A stretch of DNA of 64,000 nt from an uncultured Paracoccaceae bacterium (GCA_947503175.1 CANNCO010000002.1:682001-746000), one strand, 5' to 3'. Shown: positions 28,507 through 36,943, numbered from the stretch's first letter. Numbers and translations are program-made. The notes: generated by a model not told the origin, from the sequence alone.

Positions 28507-29160
28507 TCAGCCCGGCATCTTCGTCATGCGAAGATATGGAAGCTTCTCGTCGAACTCGCCGAAACGCTCTTTCGCGTCTTCGTTCGACACCGAGGTGCGG
28601 ATAACGACGTCCTGCCCGACTTCCCAGTTCGCAGGCGTCGCCACCTCGGCACGGTCTGACAGTTGCACGCCGTCCAAGGCCCGCAGGATCTCACCAAAGT
28701 TCCTGCCGACAAACATCGGATAGGTCATCATCAGCCGCACCTTCTTGTCCGGCCCGATGATATAGACCACCCGGACCGTCTCGGAGTCTTTGGGCGTCGG
28801 CGCATCCGGCAGCATGAATTCGGCGGGGAGCATGTCGAAGGCCTTTGAGATTTTCAGATCCTTGTCGGCTAGAATCGGGAAGGTGACTTTCGCACCGCCG
28901 ATCTGTTCGATATGCCCCTTCCACTTCTGATGATCTTCCACGCCATCCACCGAAACACCGATCACCTTGGTGTTTCGCTTCGCCCATTCATCAGCAAGTT
29001 GCGCGACCGCGCCGAATTCGGTCGTACAGACCGGGGTAAAATCCTTGGGATGCGAAAACAGGATCGCATAGCTGTCGCCGATCCAATCATGGAAGCTGAT
29101 CGTTCCTTCGCTCGATTCGGCGGTGAAGTCCGGCACTACATCGTTAATTCTCAAAGCCAT
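28507..29160 (-). CDS. 1-Cys peroxiredoxin (Prx6 type)
   Basis: 217 residues. The single Cys in the protein is Cys45 in HPKDFTPVCTTE, the peroxidatic Cys of the Prx6 group; no resolving Cys exists, so a small thiol or other reductant is needed. The C-terminal domain (RVVYIIGPDKKVRLMMTYP, then NWEVGQDVVI) is the extended region typical of this group. It reduces H2O2 and organic hydroperoxides in the cytoplasm. AAGGAGG lies six bases before the ATG, one of the best ribosome sites in the window, suggesting high expression. Divergent from an aldehyde dehydrogenase across 187 bp. Confidence 0.93.
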   Translation of the reverse strand: MALRINDVVPDFTAESSEGTISFHDWIGDSYAILFSHPKDFTPVCTTEFGAVAQLADEWAKRNTKVIGVSVDGVEDHQKWKGHIEQIGGAKVTFPILADKDLKISKAFDMLPAEFMLPDAPTPKDSETVRVVYIIGPDKKVRLMMTYPMFVGRNFGEILRALDGVQLSDRAEVATPANWEVGQDVVIRTSVSNEDAKERFGEFDEKLPYLRMTKMPG

Positions 29161-29208
29161 GGGATCCTCCTTCGTGGCAGCCCGTTTTGGTCGTTTCAGG
29201 CTCTTGCT

Positions 29209-29229
29209 ATGGCGTAGTATAATCGCCAT
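29209..29229. promoter_or_regulatory. Inverted repeat in the peroxiredoxin/ALDH divergent promoter
   Basis: ATGGCG-TAGTATAAT-CGCCAT: perfect six-base arms with a nine-base spacer, enclosing TATACT on the minus strand and TATAAT on the plus strand. A repressor or redox regulator bound here would cover a -10 region. It lies 49 bp from the peroxiredoxin ATG. Confidence 0.4.
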
Positions 29230-29347
29230 CTGATCAACAGTAATTGACATCACACAATCGCGTCACCGGCAGAACAACGCTCTCTTGCGGCGCATTCTAT
29301 CCGGTGACAGGGTTGCCGCGATTCGGATCCCATTGGGAGGAGAGACA

Positions 29348-30784
29348 ATGCTTGAACACCGGAAATTCTACATCGACGGCCAGTGGGTCGATCCCGCGAC
29401 CTCCCGGGACTGCAAAGTGATCGATCCTTCGACCGAAGAGCCCTGCGCGGTCATCTCGCTGGGTTCCGAAGCTGACACCAACGCCGCTGTCGCTGCGGCA
29501 CGGCGAGCACTGCCCGGCTGGTCTGAGACGCCGGCAGAACAACGGATCGCGCTGGTCGCAAAGGTTCTTGAGATCTACAAGCGCCGCGTTCAGGAAATGG
29601 CCGACGTCATCATGATGGAAATGGGCGCACCGCGCGACTGGGCCTTGAAGCAGCAGGCGCAGGCCGGGATAGATAATATCCAGGACGCGCTCGACGCCGC
29701 GCAGAAGATCGAGTTCAGCCATCCGATCGGCAGCACTCCGGGCGCGCGCATCATCAAGCAGCCGATTGGCGTTGTGGGTATGATCACGCCCTGGAACTGG
29801 CCTATCAGTCAGGTCACGCTCAAGGTGTTTCCGGCTATGATCGCTGGCTGCACGATGGTTCTGAAACCTTCCGAGTTTGCACCGCTCGACGCGATTCTGA
29901 TCGCCGAAATGATTGACGAGGCTGGCTTCCCCGCTGGTGTGTTCAACCTTGTAAACGGTGACGGGGCGGGCGTGGGATCTCAGCTGTCGGCACATCCGGA
30001 TGTGGACATGATCTCCTTCACCGGCTCGACCCGCGCTGGCAAGCTGATATCCAAGGCCGCTGCAGAGACGCTCAAGCGCGTATCGCTTGAACTTGGCGGT
30101 AAAGGCGCGAACATCGTCTTTGCGGACGCACCCGAAGGTGCGGTTCGGCGCGGCGCGCGGAGTTGCTTCAACAACACTGGCCAGTCCTGCAACGCACCGA
30201 CCCGGATGCTGGTCGAGCGCTCGATATATGACGAAGCCGTGGAAATCGCGCGCGAGACAGCCGAAAACACGAAAGTCGGCTCGGCCCACGAGGATGGCAA
30301 GCATATCGGTCCGTTAGTATCCGGCATTCAGTACGAACGCGTTCAGGCCCTGATCGAGAAGGGTGTTGAAGAAGGCGCGAAGTTGGTCGCCGGTGGTCCG
30401 GGCCGCCCCGAAGGCTTCAACCGTGGCTACTTCGTCCGGCCCACGGTCTTTGCCGATGTCGAACCGGGCATGACCATCGAAAAACAGGAGATATTTGGTC
30501 CCGTCCTGTCAATGATTCCCTTCGATACGGAAGAAGAGGCCATCGCGATTGCCAACGATACGCCTTATGGACTCACAAACTACGTGCAGTCTTCCGATGG
30601 CGCACGGCGCAACCGGCTGGCCCGCCAGCTTCAGTCCGGGATGGTCGAGATGAACTATAAATCCCGCGGCGAGGGCGCACCTTTTGGCGGGATCAAGTCG
30701 TCAGGCCGCGCGCGCGAGGGCGGCGTCTGGGGCATCGAGGAATATCTTGAGGTCAAGTCGGTCTCCGACTGGGCGGCCGAGTAA
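29348..30784 (+). CDS. NAD(P)-dependent aldehyde dehydrogenase
   Basis: 478 residues, family length. The catalytic Glu is in LELGGKGANIV and the catalytic Cys in FNNTGQSCNAPTRM, near residue 281. MITPWNWPISQ and GSTRAGKLISKAA form the cofactor-binding part, and the C-terminal PFGGIKSSGRAREGG is conserved. It oxidises an aldehyde to the acid; the substrate cannot be deduced, and the broad ALDH class includes betaine-aldehyde and aliphatic types. The ATG follows GGAGGAGAG. Divergent from the peroxiredoxin, so a shared oxidative or aldehyde stress response is possible but unproven. Confidence 0.92.
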   Translation: MLEHRKFYIDGQWVDPATSRDCKVIDPSTEEPCAVISLGSEADTNAAVAAARRALPGWSETPAEQRIALVAKVLEIYKRRVQEMADVIMMEMGAPRDWALKQQAQAGIDNIQDALDAAQKIEFSHPIGSTPGARIIKQPIGVVGMITPWNWPISQVTLKVFPAMIAGCTMVLKPSEFAPLDAILIAEMIDEAGFPAGVFNLVNGDGAGVGSQLSAHPDVDMISFTGSTRAGKLISKAAAETLKRVSLELGGKGANIVFADAPEGAVRRGARSCFNNTGQSCNAPTRMLVERSIYDEAVEIARETAENTKVGSAHEDGKHIGPLVSGIQYERVQALIEKGVEEGAKLVAGGPGRPEGFNRGYFVRPTVFADVEPGMTIEKQEIFGPVLSMIPFDTEEEAIAIANDTPYGLTNYVQSSDGARRNRLARQLQSGMVEMNYKSRGEGAPFGGIKSSGRAREGGVWGIEEYLEVKSVSDWAAE

Positions 30785-30851
30785 GCGAGTCCCCGAAAAG
30801 CCGTTCCGGTCCAGCTCGTCGGACCGAACGGATCGGGAAGGATGCAAAACG

Positions 30852-30876
30852 CTGCCGGCGAATGTATCGCCGGCAG
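30852..30876 (+). terminator. Strong hairpin after the aldehyde dehydrogenase gene
   Basis: Perfect ten-base stem CTGCCGGCGA/TCGCCGGCAG with a five-base loop, 68 bp after the stop. There is no T tract on either strand, so this may be an mRNA 3' end stabiliser, a Rho-linked end or a weak terminator. Confidence 0.4.
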
Positions 30877-30931
30877 GAATTGCGTCGTCCAGCAACTGAC
30901 GGGCAAGTCTGATGCAACTACGGCAGATCAA

Positions 30932-30945
30932 GTGCAATTATGCAC
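30932..30945. promoter_or_regulatory. Palindrome upstream of the MhqO-like gene
   Basis: GTGCA-ATTA-TGCAC, perfect five-base arms, lies 82 bp before the ATG of the ring-cleaving dioxygenase gene. In Bacillus the mhqO/mhqD genes are controlled by MarR-type repressors that bind palindromes; a similar operator is plausible here, though no regulator gene is next to it. Confidence 0.35.
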
Positions 30946-31026
30946 ATGATCCGCGCGAGACTTCGTATTTCATATGATTTTGCACGTGCTATCTGAGGGA
31001 CAACGCTTCCCAAGGAGGGCAATCCA

Positions 31027-31956
31027 ATGCTGAACCAGATCAAAGGCCTGCATCACGTCACATCGCTGGCGTCGAGCGCCAAAGAGAATAACGACTTCTT
31101 CACCCACACGCTCGGCCTGCGCCGGGTCAAGAAAACCGTGAACTTCGACGCCCCCGACGTCTATCACCTCTACTATGGCGACGAGACCGGCGCACCCGGC
31201 TCTGTCATGACCTACTTTCCGTTCCCGAACGCTGCGCGCGGTCGCCCGGGCGCTGGCGAAGTGGGCACGACCGCCTTTTCCGTACCGAAGGGCAGCCTTA
31301 AAGCCTGGACCGACAGGCTTTCTGCGCAGGGTGTCGAAGACCTTGCCACCGGAACACGCTTCGGCGACCAGGTTTTGACATTCAACGGGCCCGATGGCGA
31401 TGGTTTCGCACTTGTCGAAGTTGACGATGACCGCGCACCCTGGACCGGCGGCGGCGTCCCCGAAGACATCGCCATTCGCGGGTTTCATTCAGCGTCCATG
31501 CGACTCGGGGACAGCGGCGCAAGCGCCGAGCTTCTGACCTTCATGGGCTACCAAAAGGTCGATACCGATGGCTCCGTCACGCGCTTTGCCGTTCCAGACG
31601 GAAACGCGGCCACAATGATCGATATCGAATCCGTGCCGAACGCGCCCTCTGCCGAACAGGGCGCAGGCTCCGTCCATCACATCGCCTTTGCTGTTGAAAA
31701 TCGCGCGCGGCAACTCGAAGTCCGCGAGGCGTTGATGGATACCGGCTATCAGGTCACCCCTGTTATTGACCGAGACTATTTCTGGGCGATTTACTTTCGC
31801 ACACCCGGCGGTGTGCTGTTCGAGGTCGCCACGAACGAGCCGGGCTTTGACCGGGACGAAGACACCGCGCATCTGGGCGAGGCGCTGAAGCTTCCAAGCC
31901 AGCACGCGCATCTGCGCGACCGGCTGGAACGTCTGCTGGAACCGATCGGAGACTGA
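31027..31956 (+). CDS. Ring-cleaving extradiol dioxygenase, MhqO-like
   Basis: 309 residues with two vicinal-oxygen-chelate (glyoxalase/bleomycin) repeats. The first begins LNQIKGLHHVTSLAS with metal-ligand His near residue 9, and the second includes SVHHIAFAVENR. C-terminal GVLFEVATNEPGF supplies the final Glu ligand, so an Fe(II) site of His-His-Glu type is likely. The closest characterised relative is Bacillus MhqO, which acts on hydroquinone or catechol derivatives. AAGGAGG lies seven bases before the ATG. A hydrolase resembling MhqD follows after one base, forming a two-gene detoxification operon. Confidence 0.88.
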   Translation: MLNQIKGLHHVTSLASSAKENNDFFTHTLGLRRVKKTVNFDAPDVYHLYYGDETGAPGSVMTYFPFPNAARGRPGAGEVGTTAFSVPKGSLKAWTDRLSAQGVEDLATGTRFGDQVLTFNGPDGDGFALVEVDDDRAPWTGGGVPEDIAIRGFHSASMRLGDSGASAELLTFMGYQKVDTDGSVTRFAVPDGNAATMIDIESVPNAPSAEQGAGSVHHIAFAVENRARQLEVREALMDTGYQVTPVIDRDYFWAIYFRTPGGVLFEVATNEPGFDRDEDTAHLGEALKLPSQHAHLRDRLERLLEPIGD

Positions 31957-31957
31957 C

Positions 31958-32563
31958 ATGGCTTACATCGCAAAACGGACGGAGGGGCGCGAAGGTGCCC
32001 CACTCTTCCTGACGTTCCACGGTACCGGCGGGACCGAGGACCAGTTCCACGAACTGGCCGAACAGCTTCTGCCAGACGCGCACGTCGCCTCACCCCGCGG
32101 CAATGTTTCGGAAATGGGCGCATTGCGGTTCTTCCGCCGCTCCGGCGAAGGCGTCTATGACATGGACGATCTGGTCGCACGAACCGACGCGATGATTGAC
32201 TTCATCGAAGAGGAACGGGGCCGCAGCGCGGTCAACCGGATCATTGGCCTTGGATATTCAAACGGGGCCAATATCCTTGCCGCGGTCGCCCTGAAAAGAC
32301 CCGATCTGGTGGATGATGTTGTTCTGCTGCATCCGCTGATCCCGTGGGCGCCCGATCCGCAACCCGGGCTGGCCGGTCGCCGTGTCCTGATTACGGCGGG
32401 CAAGCGTGACCCGATCTGCCCAGCACCGCAAACCCGCGCTCTTGCGGCCTATCTGACCGCCCAAGGCGCACAGGTCGATCTTGTCTGGCATCCGGGCGGG
32501 CATGAGATCCGACAGGAAGAGATACAGGCGGTCCAGCGTTTTCTGGAACTTGTGGCGGCCTAG
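31958..32563 (+). CDS. Alpha/beta hydrolase, MhqD-like carboxylesterase
   Basis: 201 residues, a compact alpha/beta hydrolase. The oxyanion strand LFLTFHGTGGTEDQF is near residue 20, the nucleophile Ser in LGYSNGAN near residue 105, and the C-terminal His in WHPGGHEI. The acid residue is likely Asp in KRDPICPA. It is probably co-translated with the dioxygenase upstream, matching the Bacillus mhqO-mhqD pair, which removes quinone or phenolic electrophiles. Cytoplasmic, no signal peptide. Confidence 0.88.
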   Translation: MAYIAKRTEGREGAPLFLTFHGTGGTEDQFHELAEQLLPDAHVASPRGNVSEMGALRFFRRSGEGVYDMDDLVARTDAMIDFIEEERGRSAVNRIIGLGYSNGANILAAVALKRPDLVDDVVLLHPLIPWAPDPQPGLAGRRVLITAGKRDPICPAPQTRALAAYLTAQGAQVDLVWHPGGHEIRQEEIQAVQRFLELVAA

Positions 32564-32566
32564 TTG

Positions 32567-33214
32567 CTAGAACGGGGGCCTGGCCGAAAAGGTCAGGCCC
32601 TTGCCGCCATCAGGATGCCGAAAGCGCAGGCTTTCCGAATGCAACATCAGGCGCGGAAACGCCCGTGCCGCACCCGTTGCATAGAATGGATCGCCTAGGA
32701 TCGGATGACCCAGCTCGCGCATATGCACGCGTAGCTGATGCGACCGCCCGGTATGCGGATGAAGCCGGACCCGCGTTTCCATGTCGCCGCGCCGCAAGAC
32801 CCGCCAGTCAGTCTGCGCCGGTCGGCCATTTTCGTGGTCGACATGCTGCAACGGCCGGTTCGGCCAATCGACCGCAAGGGGCAGATCAACCGTCCCTTTA
32901 TCTTGCGCGACAATCCCCCAGACACGCGCCACATAAGTCTTCCTGACCTGCCGCTTCTCGAATTGCAGGCCAAGATGACGCTGTGCATGGGGCGTAAGGG
33001 CAAAAATCATCACGCCCGACGTGTCGCGGTCCAGTCTGTGTACCAGCAACGCCTCCGGAAACGCCGCCTGTACGCGGCTTAGCAGGCAATCGGCCAGATG
33101 CGGCCCTTTGCCCGGAACCGACAGAAGCCCGGCGGGCTTTGTAACCAGCAAAACTTCGTGATCCGCATGCAGGATTTCCAGCGGATCGTCCGGTGGGGCG
33201 TATGCGTCACTCAC
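32567..33214 (-). CDS. RluA-family pseudouridine synthase
   Basis: 215 residues, no S4 domain. VHRLDRDTSGVMIFA carries the catalytic Asp62; other family blocks are LLVTKPAGLLSVPGKG near the N-terminus, KTYVARVWG and RPAQTDWRVL. It modifies uridines in 23S rRNA or tRNA; the small size and lack of S4 suggest an RluA/TruC-like substrate. The start is GTG at 33214, overlapping the GFA gene stop as GTGA. Last gene of the thiolase-fRMsr-LysE-GFA-RluA run. Confidence 0.92.
   Translation of the reverse strand: MSDAYAPPDDPLEILHADHEVLLVTKPAGLLSVPGKGPHLADCLLSRVQAAFPEALLVHRLDRDTSGVMIFALTPHAQRHLGLQFEKRQVRKTYVARVWGIVAQDKGTVDLPLAVDWPNRPLQHVDHENGRPAQTDWRVLRRGDMETRVRLHPHTGRSHQLRVHMRELGHPILGDPFYATGAARAFPRLMLHSESLRFRHPDGGKGLTFSARPPF
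32576..32605 (+). terminator. Terminator of the MhqO/MhqD operon
   Basis: GGGCCTGGCC-GAAAA-GGTCAGGCCC (32576-32600), a near-perfect ten-base stem with one mismatch. It sits inside the 3' end of the convergent rluA-like gene. The T-rich tail is minimal (CTTGCC). Confidence 0.45.
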
Positions 33215-33588
33215 GACTGCGGCAGGACATCGGTGATGTCGTAATAGTCACCCTTGTCGGCAACAAAGATGTGCCGTGTCAGATGCAAACCAGTCGGGGC
33301 CTCCAGACTTCCCAGCGAGAAAGAGGTCGTATCCTGACCATGCGCCTTCCAGAATAGGAACGACCCGCATACGGGGCAGAACCCCCGCTTGGCCTTGGGC
33401 GATGCCTCGTACCACTTCGGACCTCCGGTGATGGTCAGTGCGCTGTCTGGAACTTCCGTCGAGGCCCAGAGATGGCCCGACTGCTTCCGGCATTGCCCGC
33501 AGTGGCAAACGCTGGATTTCTCGATCCGACCCGCGGCATCTTCGGCCACTTCGAATGCGATGGCCCCACACAGACAACTACCCTTCAT
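33211..33588 (-). CDS. GFA-family zinc protein
   Basis: 125 residues. Conserved Cys pairs mark the zinc sites: SCLCGAIAFEV near the start, CHCGQCRK, and FCPVCGSFLFW. This is the glutathione-dependent formaldehyde-activating enzyme (GFA/CENP-V) fold. Most family members have unknown substrates; the formaldehyde role is established only for a few. The ATG has GGGAGGAG upstream and overlaps the LysE gene stop (ATGA). A long frame extending upstream into LysE is rejected. Confidence 0.88.
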   Translation of the reverse strand: MKGSCLCGAIAFEVAEDAAGRIEKSSVCHCGQCRKQSGHLWASTEVPDSALTITGGPKWYEASPKAKRGFCPVCGSFLFWKAHGQDTTSFSLGSLEAPTGLHLTRHIFVADKGDYYDITDVLPQS

Positions 33589-34208
33589 GCACTCCTCCCA
33601 TTCCAGCCGGACGCCCCAAGTAGCATGCCGTAGATCACAAAGCACAGCCGCATGATCCGGCGAAACCAGACATTCAGAACCGCCCCCATCGCGCGGCGGC
33701 CCAGCCATGCACCGATGGCGGTGTAGCTCATGTAACTGGCGGCCGTCAGCGTCAGCGCAGTGGGTACGATCACGACCATCTGCTCCATAATCGGGACGCC
33801 GGGTTGCACAAATTGCGTGAACGCCGCCAGATAGCCCGCCACCGACTTTGCGTTGATCGTCGCGATCAGAAGGGCCTTGCCATAGATCGACCGTGCCGGG
33901 ACGTCACCTGCAACCACCGGACGGGCGGCATTCATCCATCCCCGGACACCCAGCCAGATCAGGAATGCCGCTCCCACCAGTTTCATCCAGAGGAACAGAT
34001 CGGGTGAGGTAGCGATCACAGCCGTCACACCAGCGGCCGACAGCGCCAGAAACAGGCTCGCCTGCGTCAGTATCGCCAGAACACCCCATAACGACCGGCG
34101 AAACCCGTACGTCATCCCGTTCCCGATGCAATTCACCGCATTTGGGCCGGGTGTTGTCACGAAAAACGCCCAGAAGGTTGCGAAAACCAACCATCCCTGA
34201 AAACTCAC
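33585..34208 (-). CDS. LysE/RhtB family amino-acid exporter
   Basis: 207 residues with about six membrane segments. The start of the protein (FVTTPGPNAVNCIGNGMTYG) is the signature of the LysE/RhtB family, with the first helix and conserved Pro-Gly-Pro. LWMKLVGAAFLIWLGVRGW forms another helix. It should export amino acids or homoserine-like metabolites from the cytoplasm. The start is GTG, overlapping the fRMsr stop as GTGA. Coupled to genes on both sides. Confidence 0.9.
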   Translation of the reverse strand: MSFQGWLVFATFWAFFVTTPGPNAVNCIGNGMTYGFRRSLWGVLAILTQASLFLALSAAGVTAVIATSPDLFLWMKLVGAAFLIWLGVRGWMNAARPVVAGDVPARSIYGKALLIATINAKSVAGYLAAFTQFVQPGVPIMEQMVVIVPTALTLTAASYMSYTAIGAWLGRRAMGAVLNVWFRRIMRLCFVIYGMLLGASGWNGRSA

Positions 34209-34666
34209 GCCTGCGCACCCCGAAACACTGTATCGAGGATGGCCTGCAAGTTCTCTTCATCGTCTGCGGTGAAAGCCGCAGGCCGATCGCTATCGATATC
34301 GAACACGCCCAAAAGCGTGCCCGCCCCATCCCAGACCGGCAGAACCAGTTCCGACCGCGTACTGGATGCACAGGCGATATGCCCCGGAAACGCATCCACA
34401 TCGTCGACCCGCTGCGCATGCCCTGTCCGCGCCGCCGCACCACAGACGCCGCGCGCAAAAGGAATGACCAGACAACCATGGCCGCCCTGATATGGCCCGA
34501 TCTTCAGGAGCTCCGGCGCGGTGACGCGATAGAACCCGGTCCAGTCAAACCGGTCGTCGCTGTGATGCACTTCACAGGCAACGGTCGCCATCAGCGCGAC
34601 GACATCCGTCTCACCTTCGGTCAGTGAGGCAATGGATCGGGACAAGGCGTCGTAGTCGACCGTCAT
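34205..34666 (-). CDS. msrC: Free methionine-(R)-sulfoxide reductase (GAF domain)
   Basis: 153 residues forming one GAF domain. Cys65 (GGHGCL), Cys75 (GVCG) and Cys99 (GHIAC) have spacings of 10 and 24, identical to Cys84, Cys94 and Cys118 of the E. coli enzyme, in which the last is catalytic. It reduces free L-Met-R-sulfoxide in the cytoplasm using thioredoxin. Start at 34666 lies one base after the thiolase stop; a longer frame is rejected. The symbol is used by homology to the E. coli gene (yebR/msrC). Confidence 0.85.
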   Translation of the reverse strand: MTVDYDALSRSIASLTEGETDVVALMATVACEVHHSDDRFDWTGFYRVTAPELLKIGPYQGGHGCLVIPFARGVCGAAARTGHAQRVDDVDAFPGHIACASSTRSELVLPVWDGAGTLLGVFDIDSDRPAAFTADDEENLQAILDTVFRGAQA

Positions 34667-34667
34667 G

Positions 34668-35840
34668 TCAGGGAATCTCAATCGCAATCGCGGTGCCTTC
34701 GCCCCCGCCGATGCAGATCGCCGCGACACCCCGCTTCAGACCCCGCGCCTCCAGCGCATGTAAAAGCGTTACCATGATCCGCGCGCCAGATGCGCCGATG
34801 GGATGGCCCAGGGCACATGCACCCCCGTTCACATTCAGCTTCTCTCTCGGCACGCCCGTCACGCGCATGAACGCCATCGGGACGACTGCGAAGGCTTCGT
34901 TCACCTCCCAAAGGTCCACGTCGTCAACAGTCCAGCCGACCCGTTCGAGCAGCTTTCGGACCGCCGGAATCGGTGCCGTCGTAAACAGACTTGGCGCTTG
35001 CGCATGGCTCGCGTGACCAAGGATACGGGCCCGGACAGGCATACCATTGGCCTCTGCGTAGGCCGCGGATGTCATGACTAAAGCCGCCGCCCCGTCCGAT
35101 ATCGATGAAGAATTGGCAGCGGTCACGGTACCGCCCTCGCGAAACGCCGGTTTCAGTTGGGGGATCTTCGCAGGCCGCGCTTTCGCCGGTTGCTCGTCCT
35201 TTGAAACAACCGTCTCTCCACCACGTCCACGCAAAGTGACCGGCGCGATCTCTGCGTCAAAGGCGCCTGACGCCTCAGCGGCCAGCGCCCCTTCCAGAGA
35301 CGCAATCGCATAAGCATCCTGATCGGAGCGGGTGAACTGAAATGCCTCTGCACAATCCTCGGCAAAGGTCCCCATCAGCCGACCCTTGTCATAGGCGTCC
35401 TCCAACCCATCCAGAAACATGTGGTCGATCACCTGCCCATGGCCGATCCGCGCGCCCCGGCGCATCTTCGGCAACAGGTAAGGCGCATTCGACATGCTCT
35501 CCATCCCGCCAGCCGCAATCACACTGCTCTGCCCAAGCGCTATCTGATCGAACGCGATCATTGCAGCCTGCATCCCCGAGCCGCACATCTTGTTGAGCGT
35601 CAGCGCCGGCACACTGTCATCCAGCCCCGCATGAAAGCCCGCCTGCCGCGCTGGCGCCTGACCCTGGCCTGCGGGCAGGACACATCCCATCAGAACCGAG
35701 TCGACACTTTCGACTGCTGTCCCCGAGATGGCAGCGGCAAGTGCGGATCCGCCCAGTTCCGCTGCAGGAACGTCGGCGAAATCGCCGCCAAAGCCGCCCA
35801 TCGGCGTTCGTGCAGCACCAGAAATCACGACTTCATCCAT
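34668..35840 (-). CDS. Acetyl-CoA acetyltransferase (thiolase)
   Basis: 390 residues from the ATG giving MDEVVISGAARTPMG; 20 further upstream codons are unlikely to be used. The acylation Cys is Cys86 in LNKMCGSGM. The second Cys (AAICIGGGEG) and the His in NVNGGACALGHPIGASG complete the active site. Biosynthetic-type length and the GMESMSNAPYLLP block fit acetoacetyl-CoA thiolase, used for ketone, PHB or degradation steps; the role here is not fixed by neighbours. First gene of a five-gene coupled run; divergent from the STAS gene. Confidence 0.93.
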   Translation of the reverse strand: MDEVVISGAARTPMGGFGGDFADVPAAELGGSALAAAISGTAVESVDSVLMGCVLPAGQGQAPARQAGFHAGLDDSVPALTLNKMCGSGMQAAMIAFDQIALGQSSVIAAGGMESMSNAPYLLPKMRRGARIGHGQVIDHMFLDGLEDAYDKGRLMGTFAEDCAEAFQFTRSDQDAYAIASLEGALAAEASGAFDAEIAPVTLRGRGGETVVSKDEQPAKARPAKIPQLKPAFREGGTVTAANSSSISDGAAALVMTSAAYAEANGMPVRARILGHASHAQAPSLFTTAPIPAVRKLLERVGWTVDDVDLWEVNEAFAVVPMAFMRVTGVPREKLNVNGGACALGHPIGASGARIMVTLLHALEARGLKRGVAAICIGGGEGTAIAIEIP

Positions 35841-35935
35841 AGCCAAACCCTTTCGCTCAGTTGCCCGATGCGTCCTTACCGATTGGTAACACATGTGCAC
35901 TAGCCTGATCCCGAACGCTATAGAAGGATGGACAG

Positions 35936-36280
35936 GTGCAATTGCTCTCTGAATTCCAGAGTCCGTATCTGGTGATCACTGTCGATGAGCCGCGCATCGA
36001 TGCGGCATCGGCGGTTCAATTCAAGGATGCCATGCGGCCACTGGTTGAACAGGGGACGGAGAACATTTTGCTCGACCTCAACCGTGTCGATTCGATTGAC
36101 AGCAGCGGTCTGGGCGCAGTAATCGCTGTGATGAAATACCTTGGCTCCGGACGCGCATTGGAACTCGCAGGACTACGGCCCAAGGTTCAAGCTGTCTTTC
36201 GGCTGACCCGCATGGACAATGTGATGCGCATCCACGAGAGCCGCGCTTCCGCATTGGAACAGGTTGCCCGTGCCTCCTGA
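35936..36280 (+). CDS. STAS-domain anti-sigma factor antagonist
   Basis: 114 residues, a single STAS domain. Beta strands and helix alternate as in SpoIIAA/RsbV, and the phosphorylation Ser is predicted as Ser57 in the DSIDSSGLGAV motif. The start is GTG at 35936 with AAGGA upstream. The next gene codes the matching ATPase kinase and overlaps by 11 bp. The pair is a partner-switch module in which the STAS protein, when unphosphorylated, captures the kinase and frees an unknown partner. Alphaproteobacteria usually use EcfG/PhyR for the general stress response, so the output is unclear. Confidence 0.9.
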   Translation: MQLLSEFQSPYLVITVDEPRIDAASAVQFKDAMRPLVEQGTENILLDLNRVDSIDSSGLGAVIAVMKYLGSGRALELAGLRPKVQAVFRLTRMDNVMRIHESRASALEQVARAS

Positions 36281-36764
36281 AACGAACTATCAGCAAGCCG
36301 GATGTCGGACGCTGTCGAACACTCGGGTTTTGACAGAGTTCGCCGTACCTGCGACCGCCGAAGGCTCGCGCGGCGCCATAACGCGCATTCTCACGATGAT
36401 AGACCCGGCTAATTACGCTGTCGATGACATCTATGCCCTGGAGATTGCCTTGGCGGAGGTTCTGAACAATATCGTTGAACACGCCTATGAAGACACGGGG
36501 ATCGGGCAGATCGAAATCGCGATTGAGCAGATCGAACAGGGCCTTGCATTTGCCATATGGGATGATGGAGAACCAATGCCAGCCGGCCGACTGCCACTCG
36601 GTCATGCGGCTGATCCCGAACTTGCGCCCCATGAACAGGACGAAGGCGGATACGGTCTCTTTCTGATCCGGCAGCTTGCGAGGAAACTGCGATACCACCG
36701 GGTTGGGGATCGTAATCGGCTGTCGTTCCGAATCTCGCTCGAGGCGAAAGATCCGGACAACTGA
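36270..36764 (+). CDS. RsbW-like serine kinase/ATP-binding protein
   Basis: 164 residues if the GTG at 36270 is used (a TTG two codons upstream is possible). GHKL ATPase boxes are readable: N box EVLNNIVEHAYED, G1 box WDDGEPMPAG, G2 box GGYGLFLIRQLA. It should phosphorylate the STAS protein coded just upstream and bind a further partner. No PP2C phosphatase or ECF/sigma gene is next to it, so the cognate phosphatase must lie elsewhere. The 178-bp gap after it contains no gene. Confidence 0.87.
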   Translation: MPPETNYQQAGCRTLSNTRVLTEFAVPATAEGSRGAITRILTMIDPANYAVDDIYALEIALAEVLNNIVEHAYEDTGIGQIEIAIEQIEQGLAFAIWDDGEPMPAGRLPLGHAADPELAPHEQDEGGYGLFLIRQLARKLRYHRVGDRNRLSFRISLEAKDPDN

Positions 36765-36943
36765 CAACTGTTCTTTCCTGAAACGGAAGCCTGAAAAGCA
36801 TTAAACGCAAGAGTTTTCCAGCGCGTCCGGATTTCATCCGGTGGCACGTTTCCTCATAGTGTTCGCCCAAGTTCCAACTACCCCGATTGGCTTCCCCCTG
36901 TTTCAACGTTAGATCAGCATTGAAACTAAGAACGGGGACAACT

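Noticed and set aside
30947-30952. TGATCC upstream of the MhqO-like gene as an RpoE promoter
   Set aside because: No suitable -10 at 16-18 bp spacing could be found.
36861-36874. GTTC-N6-GTTC resembling an alphaproteobacterial SOS box
   Set aside because: The known LexA site needs a seven-base spacer; here it is six, and the following gene (GGT-like) is not a typical SOS target.
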